Below, piece after piece: positions 43,678 through 56,601 of a stretch of 64,000 bases of DNA. The stretch spans positions 1,054,001 to 1,118,000 of the forward strand of contig CAJNOI010000005.1 in the NCBI GenBank assembly GCA_905250115.1, written 5' to 3'. Below the pieces are notes generated by a model that saw nothing but the letters and a program-made list of their open reading frames with translations, was not told the origin of the DNA and made no database searches. Position numbers and translations under genes: made by a program. Numbering within the stretch: position 1 is the stretch's first letter; every line of letters begins with the position of its first letter. The DNA comes from Adineta steineri (taxonomy: Eukaryota > Rotifera > Eurotatoria > Adinetida > Adinetidae).

Positions 43678-46600
43678 ATGAGTGCCAATTTAGAATTAGA
43701 AGGATTCAATGGACTTGGTTCAGCACTTGCACCACGTATACCTAATGCTGAAAATCGAAATTTAGAAACTAAGGTATGAAGAGAAGGAAAAAAAACAAAG
43801 AATTAAATCTTTTTATTAGATTGAATCTAAACAACGTGATATTCAATCAAAACAAAGCGATATCGATGAAAATGTTACGAAAATTCATATGCTTGAAGAT
43901 CATCTTAAAAATGTTCAAGATGAATTAGGAACAACACAAGTAGATTCAATAAAATAAAACTTTTTATTTACAAAATAAAAAAAATGTTTTGTATTACTAG
44001 AGACTTCATAATGCTCGTAAACATGAAGTACAAACTGAAGAACATATGAAAATGTTGAATGAACGTGAAATGGGTCGACTTAGACAAGATATTTTACGAG
44101 TCGAGAATGAAATAACAAATATAAAAGATCGTAAAAGTGGTCTAGCGGTATTTAAGAGAAAAAACTAGTTTTATCTATTAAATCTTGTTTATGTTCAATT
44201 TTAGGATGAAGTTTTTCGTGTAACTCAACAACTTGATGAAATGAAAGCACAAATAAAATGGGATCAACAAGCATTAGAAGCATGGCTTGAAGAATCAGCA
44301 CAAAAGGATGAAGATGTTATGGCATTAATGAAATATACCAGACAAGATGAAGCCAAAGTTAAAGTAAGATCACAAAAATGATTAACTATCAAATTATTTT
44401 TTTAATCTAAAAATCTCGGATAAATCTTTTACCGTTAGAATAAGTAATTTGATTTGAACGACAAAAAGTGATGCGATCTGTTTGAAAACGAAAGAAAATT
44501 GAAGTTTTATTTTAATACTTGTTTTAATTTCTATTTTATAAATGAATTATTTTATTTTTAAAAGGAACTTTTGCTTAAAGTTGAACGCATGACAGACGAA
44601 AACAATAAAAAAAAGCGTGCTGTAGAAAGTGAAGTTATGGATACAACTAGTCTTCAGGTAAAGCATATTTATATTTATTATTATATTCAATTGAACTATT
44701 CTTTTCCAATAGGTTGAACTTGATAAAACAGCAAGTAATTTTCGACGTTCTCATGTTCAACGACAAGACCTCCTCAAACGATGGGAAGAGATTATTGAAC
44801 AAATGTAAGACTTTAAATTATAACCAATACTACGAAAAAAAGTGTTCGCACACTTTTTGGCCCATCTTAGAAAAATTTTTAATAGAAGCTTTTTGTATTA
44901 TGAATGCTATAAAGTCCCGATATATACCATTGTATTTTATATTTGCTATAATTTCTTTAGGCATCAACGAGATCGTGATATTGATTTATTAGCTGCTGTA
45001 AGTTTAATTTAATTTGCTAATCAATAAAACAAAATAAATTTTTTTCAAATAGAAATTAGTCAAAATCAAAGCTGAAGCTCGTTCTGTTGAAGAACAAATA
45101 ATTGAAAAACGTGAATTTTATAATAATGAACAAAGAAATAATAATGAACGTCAATTACAAATGTCAATGGCTGAACGACAAGCAGCTAAATTACGTACAC
45201 AATATGATGATGCAGAAAGAAGTCGTGTATTATATGAAAATGAAGTAAATGAAAAACAACATATTTTTGTATTTATCCAATTTAAATTCAAATTATTTTA
45301 GTTATCAGGTTTACGACGTGTTGTTAAACGAACAGAAAAAGATAAAGAAGCAGCATATGCAATTCTTAGTCAAATGAAAAAACAATTAACAGATCGTCGA
45401 CAATATCTTGAAGATGTTAATGTACGTAAACATGAATTAATTGATAAAAAACGTGAAATCTTAGATACAAAATATACTGCCGAAGAAAAAGCAAATAAAA
45501 TGGATAAATTATATTTGGATGAACAAGAACGTGAACAGGCATTAAATAGTCAATTAAAATTTTTATCTGAACGAATGTTTAAAATTACACAAGAAGTATT
45601 TGATTTTAAAGCAAAAGAAAAAAATTTAGAAGCTGATACAAGTGGTTCAATTGTGACTCTTACTAATTTACAAATTAAAACACAAAGATTAGATCATGAA
45701 GCTTTAAAACAACAAGAAGTACTTTATCATCAGGTACTAACTATAAAAAAAAAGAAAAGAGAACTTTAATACATTCATTGTTTTTATTTTGTGTCATAGG
45801 ATTTTGAAATTCAATCCCTTGAACGTCGTATTAATCGAATGCAAGGTGAAAAAAGTACTGAAGAACAAGCTGCGTTAGAAAGAAAAATAAGTGAATTAGA
45901 AGGTGATTTACAGCGAAAACGTGATGATTATGCAATGTTAAATGATCAACGAAAAAAAATTGAAGAAGAAACACGACGTTTAACAAAACATATATCGGAA
46001 ATTGATCGTGATAGAACAAATGAAACAAAAAAACTTGAAGAACTTGATTTACATGCTGATAATGCTCAAAGATTAATTAGAAAATTAAATGATGAAAAAG
46101 AAGTTAGATTATCAATTTTTGTTTTTTGTTAAATATCTTAACTTTTATTTTCTTTAGAATTTACTTGTCGATGAACATTTAATGCGTATTGAAATAAAAC
46201 GACTTCGTTCTTTACTTAATTCAAAATCCGATAATGTTATGGATCTTGAAACACGTCGATTACAACTTCAAACAGTAAATAAAAAAAATGGAAAAATACA
46301 TGTTTATTATTTATTTATTCTAGGCTATTAAAGAACGTCGAAGTGAGATAGCTATTCATCAATCAACACTTCGTCAACAATTACGTGATGAAGAAGGAAG
46401 AAAAGGTGAAGTATCAGCACAATTACATGATCGAATTGCTAAAATAGAAAAATTAAAAAAAAGGTCTGTTTTTGTTTTTTCAGTTTCATTAGACTTGTTT
46501 TTTTTCTAGATATGAAATTGTTAATATTTCAATGGCACCACCTGAAGGATCACAAGAAGAAGAAACATCGCAAACTTATTATGTTATTAAAGTAATTAGA

Positions 46601-47835
46601 ATAAAAGACAAAAAATAATTAATAATTCATTTTTGGTTTCATTAGGCTGCTCAAGAAAAGGAAGAATTACAACGTGCTGGTGATGAACTTGATGCAAAAA
46701 ATCGTAAAGCAGAACAAGAATTATTAGCTTTACAAAATACTCTTCGTGTTATCAATAGTGGAAATAGTCAAACAAAACAATCTTTTAAAAAATTAACTGA
46801 CTCCAGTAAAGATTCATATACTATCGAGAAAAATCTGATTAATTTATTATAAATTTTAGGTGATGAAATGACTCGATTAGAAGAATTAGAAGAACAATCA
46901 AGACATTTAACCGATAAAGTTCGAATTAAACGAAAAAAAGTGGAAGATATCGTCAACGATCTAAAAGTAATATATCATTTATATAAATTTAAGTCATAGT
47001 AACCAACTTTTTTCTATATTTTTGCTAAATAAATCCTATATTTGATGATAATACTTTCTTATGTTAAAATAATTTCTATTTCATAGCGTACTGAACGTGC
47101 TCTTGATGATTTAACTAATGTTCAATCAGCAAGTGATGATACAAATCGTGAGAAACAATTACAAGTACGAAAATTAGATCAAGATTTGAAAGAAATGGAA
47201 GAAAAAATAGCTCGTGCTGATAAGAGTGTATGCAAAAGCTAAATTATTTGTTTGTTAAAGATATACTTTTTAATTTAATTTAGACTTCTTCAAATAAAAA
47301 AGCAGCACGAACTGTTCGTAATCAAACAGGACCATTAGTTGAAGAAAATGATTTTGAATTACGTTTATTAAAAGAATTTAATAAAAAACTTGATACAATG
47401 ATCGATCAAACTGTTACAAATGATCCAGATGCTAGACAATATTATAAAATGCTTAAAGAACAAGTAAAAGAATGCTATACTTTTGATTATCTTATATTTT
47501 TTTCTTTGCTCTTTAGTCTCATTTAGATGATTTATCAAGTATAGCAAGTACTCCATCAAGTGTACGATCAAGTTCAACACGTAGTTCAGTCTCTCAACAA
47601 TCACGTACATCATCACGACAACGAGTTCCTGTTTCTTCAGTACAACTTGGTTTAGGTAAGAATTTAATAAATAACTTTATTCGAAACTGTAAAAAAAACA
47701 TATCCTTTTGTTTTGTGTATAGATGGATCAAGACCACCAAGTGGCCCAGGAACACGACAAAGAGCGTCATCACGTGGCTCATCAACAGCTAGTTCAGCAT
47801 CAGCATCATCATCAACAAAAAGAGTTGTTCGCTAA
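43678..47835 (+). CDS. CCDC39: Coiled-coil domain protein CCDC39 (ciliary 96-nm ruler)
   Basis: Nineteen exons with consistent phases: 43678-43773, 43820-43939, 44001-44147, 44205-44363, 44565-44657, 44713-44804, 44961-44997, 45053-45244, 45302-45733, 45800-46102, 46158-46274, 46324-46463, 46510-46591, 46646-46805, 46860-46966, 47087-47227, 47284-47463, 47517-47655, 47723-47835. Nearly the whole product is coiled coil. Diagnostic matches to CCDC39 include [59 protein letters not shown] and [20 protein letters not shown]. The C-terminus is Ser/Arg/Thr rich, as in vertebrates. With CCDC40 it sets the axonemal repeat and is needed for inner dynein arm and N-DRC placement. This fits a ciliated animal such as a rotifer. 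Confidence 0.95.
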
Positions 47836-48871
47836 AACTCTTATTTTTTTTTCACTCTTCGAAATAGACAACAGTATAAATATATGAATGAAATGCAACT
47901 ATTTCATGCGTTTAAAATTTCAAAATGTATTTTTGCCAATTATATATGTTCTATTGAATTAATTTTCGAAAAAAGAAAAGATTTTTGTATGTTATTCAAA
48001 CGATAAAACATGAAATTTAATTAGAAATGATAAACGATAAACTTTATCATACTATTTGATATTCGATTACTTTATAAATGACTCATCAATGTATCCACTC
48101 AAAACTTCACATTATAGTTATATGTTACATTTCTTTTTTATCCTTTTACATTAAGATGAAAATTACAATATGTGAAATAGAGAAGAACAATTTTTATTTC
48201 AAAAAAAATCTGTTCAAATTTACTTGGAATTTGTCGTATGAAAATATTACAATTCATTCATATAGATTTTTCTTTTTATCATGTAAAAAAACAACAAAGA
48301 TCTCGAATACGTTATTAATCTATACCTAAACTTGAGTGTTAATTCATACCAAATACTGATGTACGTATACAAGTTTATGTATCATATTATCGGGAATCGG
48401 TTGTATACATACTCACAGGTATAGTATTCAATGCATGAATAATATATAAATATTGTCACATGTTATTCATATAAACATTCGACTTTGTATTCAGAAATGT
48501 ATTTTTGTTTTTTTTCTTGTCTTACCTATGTTTGTATCAATAAATAACCTTCAAATTAAATTGCAATAGTCATATATGATTCATATGTAAAGTTTCTTTT
48601 AGAATCTGTCATATGTTATATTTTGATGGTAAATAACAATCATACAATAATAATTCATGTTTTCTTTCTTTCTCTTTACTTATTCACACTAATGGGTTTT
48701 TTTCTATAGTGTATATTACTTTATGAAGACCCTTTGTTTTCTCTCTCTCGGCCTAGAAACCACCTATGTGGATTACCGTATTATAAAAAGCGAAGAAAAA
48801 TATTCATTCTTCAGTCTATTTTCGATATACGCTCTTGTATTAACTATTTATTCAATCACATCAAATTAAAC
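47836..48871. other. Intergenic region, CCDC39 to C2 gene
   Basis: About 1 kb, AT-rich. A short Lys/Phe-rich open stretch near 48078-48329 is not supported. The region before 48872 is pyrimidine-rich (TTTTCTCTCTCTCGGCC near 48736), which may belong to the promoter or 5' UTR. Confidence 0.4.
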
Positions 48872-49301
48872 ATGTCTCACGGTACTCTTCGCGTTACAGT
48901 TGTTGAAGGTCGCAATCTTAAAGACGAAGATACTCTTGGTCAAAATGATGCATTTGTTGAATTATATTTAGACGATGATTATAAACAACGAACAGCAACT
49001 ATCAAAGATACAAATTCACCAACATGGAATGAACAATTTAGTTTGTAAGTAGAGCTAGTTATGTATGATTTTCTGAGAATATTATATTTTTATGAATAGT
49101 AATTTACAAAAAGGTCAAGATAACTTACATATTAAGGTCTATGATGCTGATGAGGTTGGTAAAGATGCAATCGGTTCAGCTAAAGTTTGTTTAAAGAAAC
49201 TTCGAGAAGCTGGTGGACAATCAGACCAATGGGTTAAATTACCTGCTCATTTTGGCCTTGGTTCACATGGTGAAATTCATCTTATTTTATCTCTCAGTTA
49301 A
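48872..49301 (+). CDS. Single C2-domain protein
   Basis: Exons 48872-49044 and 49100-49301, 124 residues, almost exactly one C2 domain. It starts MSHGTLRVTVVEGRNLKDED and continues GQNDAFVELYLDD, SPTWNEQFSLNLQKG, LHIKVYDADEVGKDAIG and HGEIHLILSLS. Acidic residues of both calcium loops are present (DEDTLGQND; YDADEVGKD), so calcium-dependent membrane binding is likely. No catalytic or membrane domain accompanies it. Small free C2 proteins of this kind occur in many eukaryotes, but the exact role here is unknown. Confidence 0.85.
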
Positions 49302-50194
49302 ATAATTTCAGCAATATCTTGTTCAATTATATAAACTAATTTTTGAGATGAAATATACTATTACATTCTTGTATATTTTAATCTTTTATTTATCATTTAT
49401 ATTTTTAACAAATAATACAATAAAGAAATTATAATAAAACATATCTGTTGTTTTTTATGGATTATATATGTCAGTGGTAAAAGGACAGTTGATGTATCTT
49501 ACGAAGATTAAAGATACTCAATATCAATATAATGAAAACATAAATAAAAGCTAACTTGTGTGTTCTCTTTACTTGGTTTCGATATTTATAGTTCCACTAC
49601 ATATATTATCAATGGAATTGAACACGTCTTTCGCTTCAAATTTAACTATTATTTTGAAAAATAATTAAAGACTATAGATACATAATCAAAACAGAATAAA
49701 TTCTTCTAACGAACATTCGATAACAGCAGATATTTATATTTTTCATCTTTTTTTTCCTATATTCATATTAAATCTTTCTTCATGATAAAAGACCTTTGAG
49801 TCTTCTCTTATGTTTCAAAAATTAAATCTCAGTTTTGCTGAAATTCTCTATAAAATATGTATAGTTTATATAAACAAAAATTTTCCCAAGGGTCTTGTAT
49901 TATGCAGCGAGGTTTAATCCGTTAAAAGTGAAAAAGATAAAATATATAAAAGAAATTTCGTTCAAGACGACCGATAAAAGAATGTCATTAAAGGCAATCA
50001 AAGGTGACGATTGTAAGTGAATCACTGGACGTGATAGATGCATTCAAATTCAGTTCATCTTCTTTAAAAGAATGACTGATTAAATAAATGAACTCTAATT
50101 CACTTTCAATCGTCTAGTCCGTTGTGGAGAGTAATGTCTTTATGTATACATATATATATATAGCTCGACATGAAGAAATCATATATGAGCAAAG
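49302..50194. other. Intergenic region upstream of the F-box gene
   Basis: About 890 nt, AT-rich, with an AATAAAG signal for the C2 gene near 49421 and a short TA run near 50152-50161. No further gene seen. Confidence 0.4.
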
Positions 50195-52314
50195 ATGAAC
50201 ACAAGTTCATTCGAAGATTTAGCTAATGATATTCTTTCTGAAATTATTTATTATTTATCTCCAACTGATGTTCTTCAATCATTTTCATCACTAAATAAAC
50301 GTTTTTCCAATTTAATAACAAATGAACATTTATGGCACATTTCTATTGGCGATTCCAGAATGCCATTGATGATATTTATTGAACATAGTCATAATATTTT
50401 GAAATTAATAGGAAATCGAGTCATCTCATTACGGTTGAACTTAATGAATACTATTGGAGGATGGTCAATTATTTCATCTTCACTTCATTATCATCAAACA
50501 TTATTACTTCGACGTTTACATTTGATCGATATTAAACCAAATGAATTTGATAAATTATTATCTAATCATTTCGTAAGACAGTTACATACTTTATTAGTTG
50601 ATGTGACACCTTCGAATCCATTTCGCAGTCTCAAAACTGAAGGATTGCATCTAGTTAAGGTAAAATTCGATTATTTCTTCGATTGAATAAAAAGTTCTCT
50701 TTTTCTTTAAAGGTATGTTCACGAATGCCACTTTTACGAATCTGTCGACTTCCATTCAATTATAACAATCAAGATGCGATTGAAGTAGTAACTTATCCAT
50801 TAAAATCTTATATGATGTTATCAAGTTTAGTAAATCCAAATCAACTGCGTAACTTGTCTATTGGTATACATTCATCATACTTTCTCGAACAGTTACTGTT
50901 ATGTATACCGTTAATTGAGAAACTTTCATTTAGTATAGAAGATCAAGATATCAATATGAATGGTGGATATAATAAAATTATGTAAGTAACATACGATCAT
51001 ATATAAATGTATCTATTATACGAATGATTTTTAGATTACCTACAGCTATTGATGCTCATCATCTTAAACATTTATCTTCCCTGCATATGAATTGTTTGAA
51101 TAATATTAGTTTTCATCGAATAGTTTCACTTTTATCGTCTCTATTTAATCAACTTACTCATTTATTATTGAAATTAGAAGCAGATACATTAGTATATGGT
51201 TCAATGATTATATCAGGTGATACTATTCAAAAACTAATTATTGATCGTCTTCAACGAATGGCAACCTATAGTCTTAATCTATTATTATATGTTAAAAATG
51301 ATTTAAAAGAAAAAAGGGTTTTTAATTTATTTCATCGAATGGAATTTATTCAACGAGAAAAACCGAAAGTTGTTATAAGAGAATGTTATGATCGCAGCAA
51401 TCTGGGTAGTGATACACATTGTTTTATAGTATTTACTCTGCCATATAATGATACAACTCTTTTATCACACATGTTTTCAAATGATTTTGAAAAGTATATT
51501 GATAAATATTTTAAAAATTCATATAAAAATTCTTTGTTTGTGTTTAGATCTTGTCAAATATCGATGGCTGCAACAAATTTGTTTCCGCATACTGATACTT
51601 TACGTCTATATGGTTATAAGAAGACAAATCGTATTCGAGATCTTGTCAAATGTGAATCTTCAGTGTCATCATTTATTCCTTGGTCATTAATATCAAAAAT
51701 TGAAATAAACGATAGTGAAGTTATTACTCAACATACATTAAAGTCTTTATTAGAAAAAGCGTATAATGTGGATACATTAGACATAGTTGATCATAGAGGA
51801 ATTATAATTCGAACGATGTTGTATAACAAAGAGAATTATGGAACTCGTATTAATCAACAAGTAAGAGAATTTTTTCATTAATATTTATTAGGGTTGAAAT
51901 GTATGAAATAACTAAAATTTATTTTCTATTGATTAGATAAAATCATTGAAGATTATGAGTGAATCATGGAAATTAGACAACGTTAAACGCTTTTGTACAT
52001 TAGTGTCGAATCAATTTTGTAATTTACAGATATTTTCATTTACTATTCATGATTCATATTATGTGCGGCGGAACTGGAAACCATCTCGAATAGAAGATGG
52101 AAAAAATAAGTTGGCAAAACGTATTGTTAATCTTATTTATTTCCTTGTTGATCATTTACAACAGCTTGTTTACCTTCGAATATTCTTTTGTAATATGCAT
52201 CAGGATGATATGCCTTATTTTCTGCATCTAGTTCGACGACAACTACATCAATATCCACTCAGTCGATTTTGTCGCCTACGATGCTCTTCTAACAATATTC
52301 AGATTTGGCTCTGA
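50195..52314 (+). CDS. F-box protein of an expanded family
   Basis: Exons 50195-50659, 50713-50981, 51035-51860 and 51937-52314; phases agree, 645 residues. The N-terminus has an F-box: FEDLANDILSEIIYYLSP, then VLQSFSSLNKRFSNLITNEH. The rest is a long leucine-rich, irregular repeat region with segments such as LLRRLHLIDIKPNEF, LRNLSIGIHSSYFLEQ and LKHLSSLHMNCLNNI, suggesting divergent LRR-like repeats. F-box proteins recruit targets to SCF ubiquitin ligases. I recall large families with this layout in bdelloid genomes; the target is unknown. It is followed by an ALDH pseudogene. Confidence 0.8.
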
Positions 52315-52520
52315 ATTGTGTCACATGAACTTTGTTATACGAGTTCTTTTGCTATCATACATTGTTATAAATTGAAATAATCTATTATGAAATAAAATAA
52401 TTTATAAGAAATGAATAGATGAGATTTAATAAATATGAGAAAGATATTTTGTCAAACAACGTAGTTTTCTCTTTAAATCTACATTAATCATGATAAATGC
52501 AAGAAAATATCAGAAGAAAA

Positions 52521-53030
52521 GCTTTTACTTGAACAAGTAATATGTTAGTTGGTGAAATAATTGAAGCTGAGGCTACGAAAATGGTTAAACGTACAACACT
52601 TGAACTTAATGGTAAATCAACAAATACTGTTCATGTTGATTGTGATTGCATATTGAATAATAATACATATATGTTTTATATTAATCATATTTTTATTTGT
52701 AGTTGAAATAGCAGCTGAAGTGTTACATTTTGCTCTATTCTTTAATCAAGGCCAATATTGTCATGATATAATGATCTCATTTCTCTTCTTTTCAATAGAT
52801 TTCTAAAAGATCTTTTATTTAGTTGGATCACGTGTATATATTGAAGAGAAAATTTGAGATAAATATTTGATGATATTATTGAACAAGGATCTCAAGTAAA
52901 AATATAGCTAAAAATAAATGTCATTTAGATCAGTCATGAACAGATGTGTAAAATTTTCAATTTAATTGAATCAGGGAAACAAGCTGGTGCAAAACTATAT
53001 GTCAGTGGCCAAGGTCAGGGTGATAAAAAA
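52521..53030 (+). pseudogene. Aldehyde dehydrogenase pseudogene fragment
   Basis: Remnant of an ALDH1/2-type enzyme. Recognisable pieces in order: AFT-stop-TSNMLVGEIIEA (the FTGST-VG cofactor motif with TGA in place of the Gly codon), VKRTTLELNGKSTNTV, HFALFFNQGQYCHD (the NQGQCC catalytic loop, altered), GSRVYIEEKI followed by a stop, and SHEQMCKIFNLIESGKQAGA with KLYVSGQG. Frame changes and stops separate the pieces, and the Glu of the ELGGK motif survives as LELNGK. The nucleophile Cys position is changed in NQGQYCHD, though one Cys remains next to it. Non-functional; the N-terminal and C-terminal parts are missing. Confidence 0.75.
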
Positions 53031-53685
53031 AAATTTTTTGTTCAAATTTCTTCGATTCTTGTTATAAACATTAGGATAAATATAGATTTATAATTATGAA
53101 ATTATATCAAGTAGTTTATATTTTATGTCCAAGTGTGTGAGACTATTTATAATATTTGATAGATGAAAAGTAACAAAATCATGTGAAGGTCGTAAGATGA
53201 AAGTTAACATTAATTACATCATATAAAAGAAGAAAAATCATCTTTTGAGAGCTAAAGAATAATAATCTTATCAAATAAAATCAACACATTCTATATCTAT
53301 CTGTTCATTATCTTTGTACACAATCATATTTACCAAAAAAATATTGAACTATCAGAAAACTTTCGAAGATTAAGACATATATCTAGTTATGGAAAAACTT
53401 GCTATTAAAGAAATGTGTAAGATATATATATATATAACGACAACAATGATACAATCAATGAAACGCCTTGAATCAATATTTATCAAACATAGGAGCTTAG
53501 TAAAGACTAATGATGATATACATTATAATCTTCAATGAAAAACAAATCATAATGAACATAAATCAATGATAGATCTATACGTTAAACATTAGAAAATATA
53601 AAATAAAAAATTGAATACAATGATTGGTTAAGCGATCGTTAATTAACATATTCAATTATAGTCAAAGAACTTGATTTTTCTTACA
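53031..53685. other. Intergenic region
   Basis: About 650 nt of AT-rich sequence after the ALDH remnant. I cannot trace further ALDH pieces with confidence. It includes the upstream region of the coiled-coil gene. Confidence 0.35.
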
Positions 53686-54648
53686 ATGTATTCATATCTA
53701 TCATCAACTACGATCAATGATATTGATATTAAATTTATTCAACAATTAAATAAACGTCTTGAATTAGTTATTAATAATATTAAATCGTTTACTGACAATA
53801 CAAATTTAACAAATAAACAATTAAATGACATTCGTATTGATCTTATTCAACGATGTGAATTGCGTAATAATTATTATCATCAAAAATTTCTAACAATACT
53901 TGATGATTTATCTAATATAAAATCTCGTAAAAAATATTTTCATTTAATTGAAATTCAACATCATCAATCAATACAATTCTATAAGAAACTATTTAATATA
54001 CAATCGTCATCATCATCAAATATTGAACAATATCATCAACAACTTCATCAATCAATTCAATATCTAAATGAACTTAAAACTAATGTGAACGACTATGAAA
54101 ATAATATTGATTGTTTAAAACAAGAATTAATTAAACAAAATAATCAAATAAATTTTTATTCAAATCATCTTTTTCAAATACAATATGAACAAAATCAAAT
54201 TCAATCAAATATAAAACAATTAAAACAACAAATTCTATTTGAAAAACAATATTATTATGAACAAAAACTTATTTGTCTACAATCTATTGAAAATTTAAAT
54301 CAAAAGCAATTGAATAAATTTCGAAATGAATATAATCATTTATCTACACATATCACTGAAATTAACATTGACATTGAACAAAAATCACTTGATTTATTAT
54401 CACTTCAATCTAATGATGACTTGCAAGTTTATCATATCAATGAAAATAACTTTATTATACCGAACTATCGACCTTTACTTGTACCAACAACAATAAAATC
54501 ACAAGACATCAATCATCAATCAAGCGTATTGATAAATCAATTCGATAAAAACATAATGCATTCTCAACAACAACAATTACCTATTGAATCTATCAGCAAA
54601 ATCGAAAGGATTAAATTCAAAAGTGAAAAAAGTAAATTCCCTATGTGA
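53686..54648 (+). CDS. Unknown coiled-coil protein
   Basis: Single-exon, 320 residues from the ATG at 53686 (MYSYLSSTTINDIDIKFIQQ); a longer frame from 53671 would need a non-ATG start. Residues about 15-235 are predicted coiled coil with regular hydrophobic spacing, for example LNKRLELVINNIKSF, NELKTNVNDYENNIDCLKQE and IQSNIKQLKQQILFEKQYYY. The composition is extreme in Asn, Gln, Ile and Tyr. The arrangement loosely recalls an intermediate filament rod, but I see no consensus ends, so I do not assign it. The C-terminal 80 residues are less regular and end in a basic stretch (KIERIKFKSEKSKF). Confidence 0.6.
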   Translation: MYSYLSSTTINDIDIKFIQQLNKRLELVINNIKSFTDNTNLTNKQLNDIRIDLIQRCELRNNYYHQKFLTILDDLSNIKSRKKYFHLIEIQHHQSIQFYKKLFNIQSSSSSNIEQYHQQLHQSIQYLNELKTNVNDYENNIDCLKQELIKQNNQINFYSNHLFQIQYEQNQIQSNIKQLKQQILFEKQYYYEQKLICLQSIENLNQKQLNKFRNEYNHLSTHITEINIDIEQKSLDLLSLQSNDDLQVYHINENNFIIPNYRPLLVPTTIKSQDINHQSSVLINQFDKNIMHSQQQQLPIESISKIERIKFKSEKSKFPM

Positions 54649-55197
54649 TACATTTTTTTTTACAACGAGACAGACAATAAAATGTCTGTTCAATCGATCG
54701 AAAGCGTGCTATTTTGATAGTCGTACGAGATAAAAAGACAAAAGTAATAGTAGACTATCATTTATAACCTCTAATCCGTCAAAAAATATAGGCGCGTGCA
54801 CTACATAATTGTCCTTTGCGAGTTATGCATATATCGGAACACCTTTTTCCGCTCTCTCATTCTACTTGTTTGTAAGCATGACTTAATCGTTTGCTTTGCT
54901 CGTTCATATACATTCACCGTTACATATGACATATGAAACCTTGTTCTCACCATTTCTACATCATTCATTGTACCTATCATTTATTACATAGAAGGAAGAA
55001 ATCGAAAAAAAAGAGAAATGAAGAGTGAGAGAGAGAGAAAAAAATTAGATGGATGAATGAGCGAGCAAAAAAAATATATAAAAATGAACGAAAAGTAAGA
55101 TGTGCATATGACAGAAGGCTAAGTCAATGATTGATGCTTACTGAAGATTAAATTTCTTCATTAATTATATGAATCAAAGCGATTTCCTCGTGTAAAT
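54649..55197. other. Intergenic / promoter region
   Basis: About 550 nt upstream of the first alternative exon of the next gene, with a GA-rich run near 55023-55042. No gene seen. Confidence 0.35.
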
Positions 55198-56601
55198 ATG
55201 CCCAGGCTTCATCCATCAACATTAACTACATCTCGTTCTTATTCTGTTGGCGTCACAACAGCGAATAGTGAACGTAAGTTTTTCTTCTATGTTAGTGTTT
55301 GTCACACATAAACGAAAGAAAACGAGATAAAGAGAAAGGAAAAAAAATAAGATCATAAAATAAAATAGACCTGCATCGCCATACTTATGGCACGTTCGTC
55401 TTACTATACTATTATGTATACATATATGTATATATATATATATTCTTTTCTCTTTTACACACTTGTGCACATTGAAGTTGTGATTCTTTAACGATTTCTT
55501 CCTGAATTTTTGCGATCTAATTTTGACGTACATTATATAAAATTATACTATGCCTACTCCGGCAAAATTACATCGTTCAGGTATTTTTTTAATTAAATGA
55601 GAATAGAAAAAAAAGTGAATAATGATTTGATAATATCTATATATTTAATTTATTTAGAATCATTGGGACCAAATTTACAATCTCGTCTTGAAGCACTTGA
55701 AGCTGCTATGGGTGTTAGGCTTAATCTGGCTAAACGACAAGGTCGTCATTCATTATCAAATAGTAAGTTTTATATACAAAAAAAAAGTCAAACATTTTTT
55801 ACATTTTAACTAACAATCCTATTCATTTTAGCTACAAGTCCATCACCAATGCAACTTTCACCAACATCAACAGCAATGAATACAACTATAACTAATTCTC
55901 TTTCATTATCATCTCGTCATAATATTCCATTACGATCTGGTCAAGGTATTCAAAGATCAGCATCATCATGTGATGTTGAAAATCGTCCTGGTCCTATTAA
56001 ACGTCTTAAACCATCATTACCTATTGATAATTGTTCTTCAACATCCATTGCTGCATCTATTGCAACAGTTAAAAATTATCCACCACCTGTTCGTCGACCA
56101 GTAATGCCCACACAAACAAAACAATCAACTCCAATTAAGCAACGTTTATCACCAATGGATACATCTTCACCACGTTTATCACGTTCATCAACAACAAGTA
56201 CTAATAGTACATCAAGTAGTTCAAATTATCGTACACCAATTGGTGGTATTTCACCAAAACTTATTAATAGTCCATCACCAAAACGAATATCAAATCATTC
56301 TTTATCACATCCACCAATAAATGTTCCACAAAAAAGACGTTTATCAATATTTGGTGAACAATTTTCTGATGATATACTTAAAAGAAATTTATTATGGATT
56401 GATATAAAAGAATTCGATGATGAAAGTCATTCAGAAATTATTTTACAATTTGGTTCAATAGAAAATTTTCTTTCTGAACAACAATTATTCTTTACAAAAC
56501 AACAATATGATTCGAAATTAGCAGCACAAAATAAGACAGTTGGAAATCGATCACGTTTTTACTTATCATTATCGAAGAAGGATCGACTGGAACTGTTGTA
56601 A
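55198..56601 (+). CDS. Unknown Ser/Pro-rich protein with alternative first exons
   Basis: Common exons about 55660-55760 and 55832-56601; the first begins after TTTAG and starts ESLGPNLQSRLEALEAAMG. Two candidate first exons end in the same phase and could join it: 55198-55273 (MPRLHPSTLTTSRSYSVGV) and 55550-55580 (MPTPAKLHRS). After a short amphipathic helix (LQSRLEALEAAMGVRLNLAK) the protein is rich in Ser, Pro, Thr and Arg, with many SP/TP sites (SPRLSRSSTTST). It ends in a more ordered block: RRLSIFGEQFSDDILKRNLL, IDIKEFDDESHSEII and FYLSLSKKDRLELL. I do not recognise the family. The coding sense is supported by codon pattern and splice phases. Confidence 0.6.

Noticed and set aside
48078..48329. 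83-codon Phe/Lys/Ile-rich open frame
   Set aside because: Low-complexity AT-driven frame without features.
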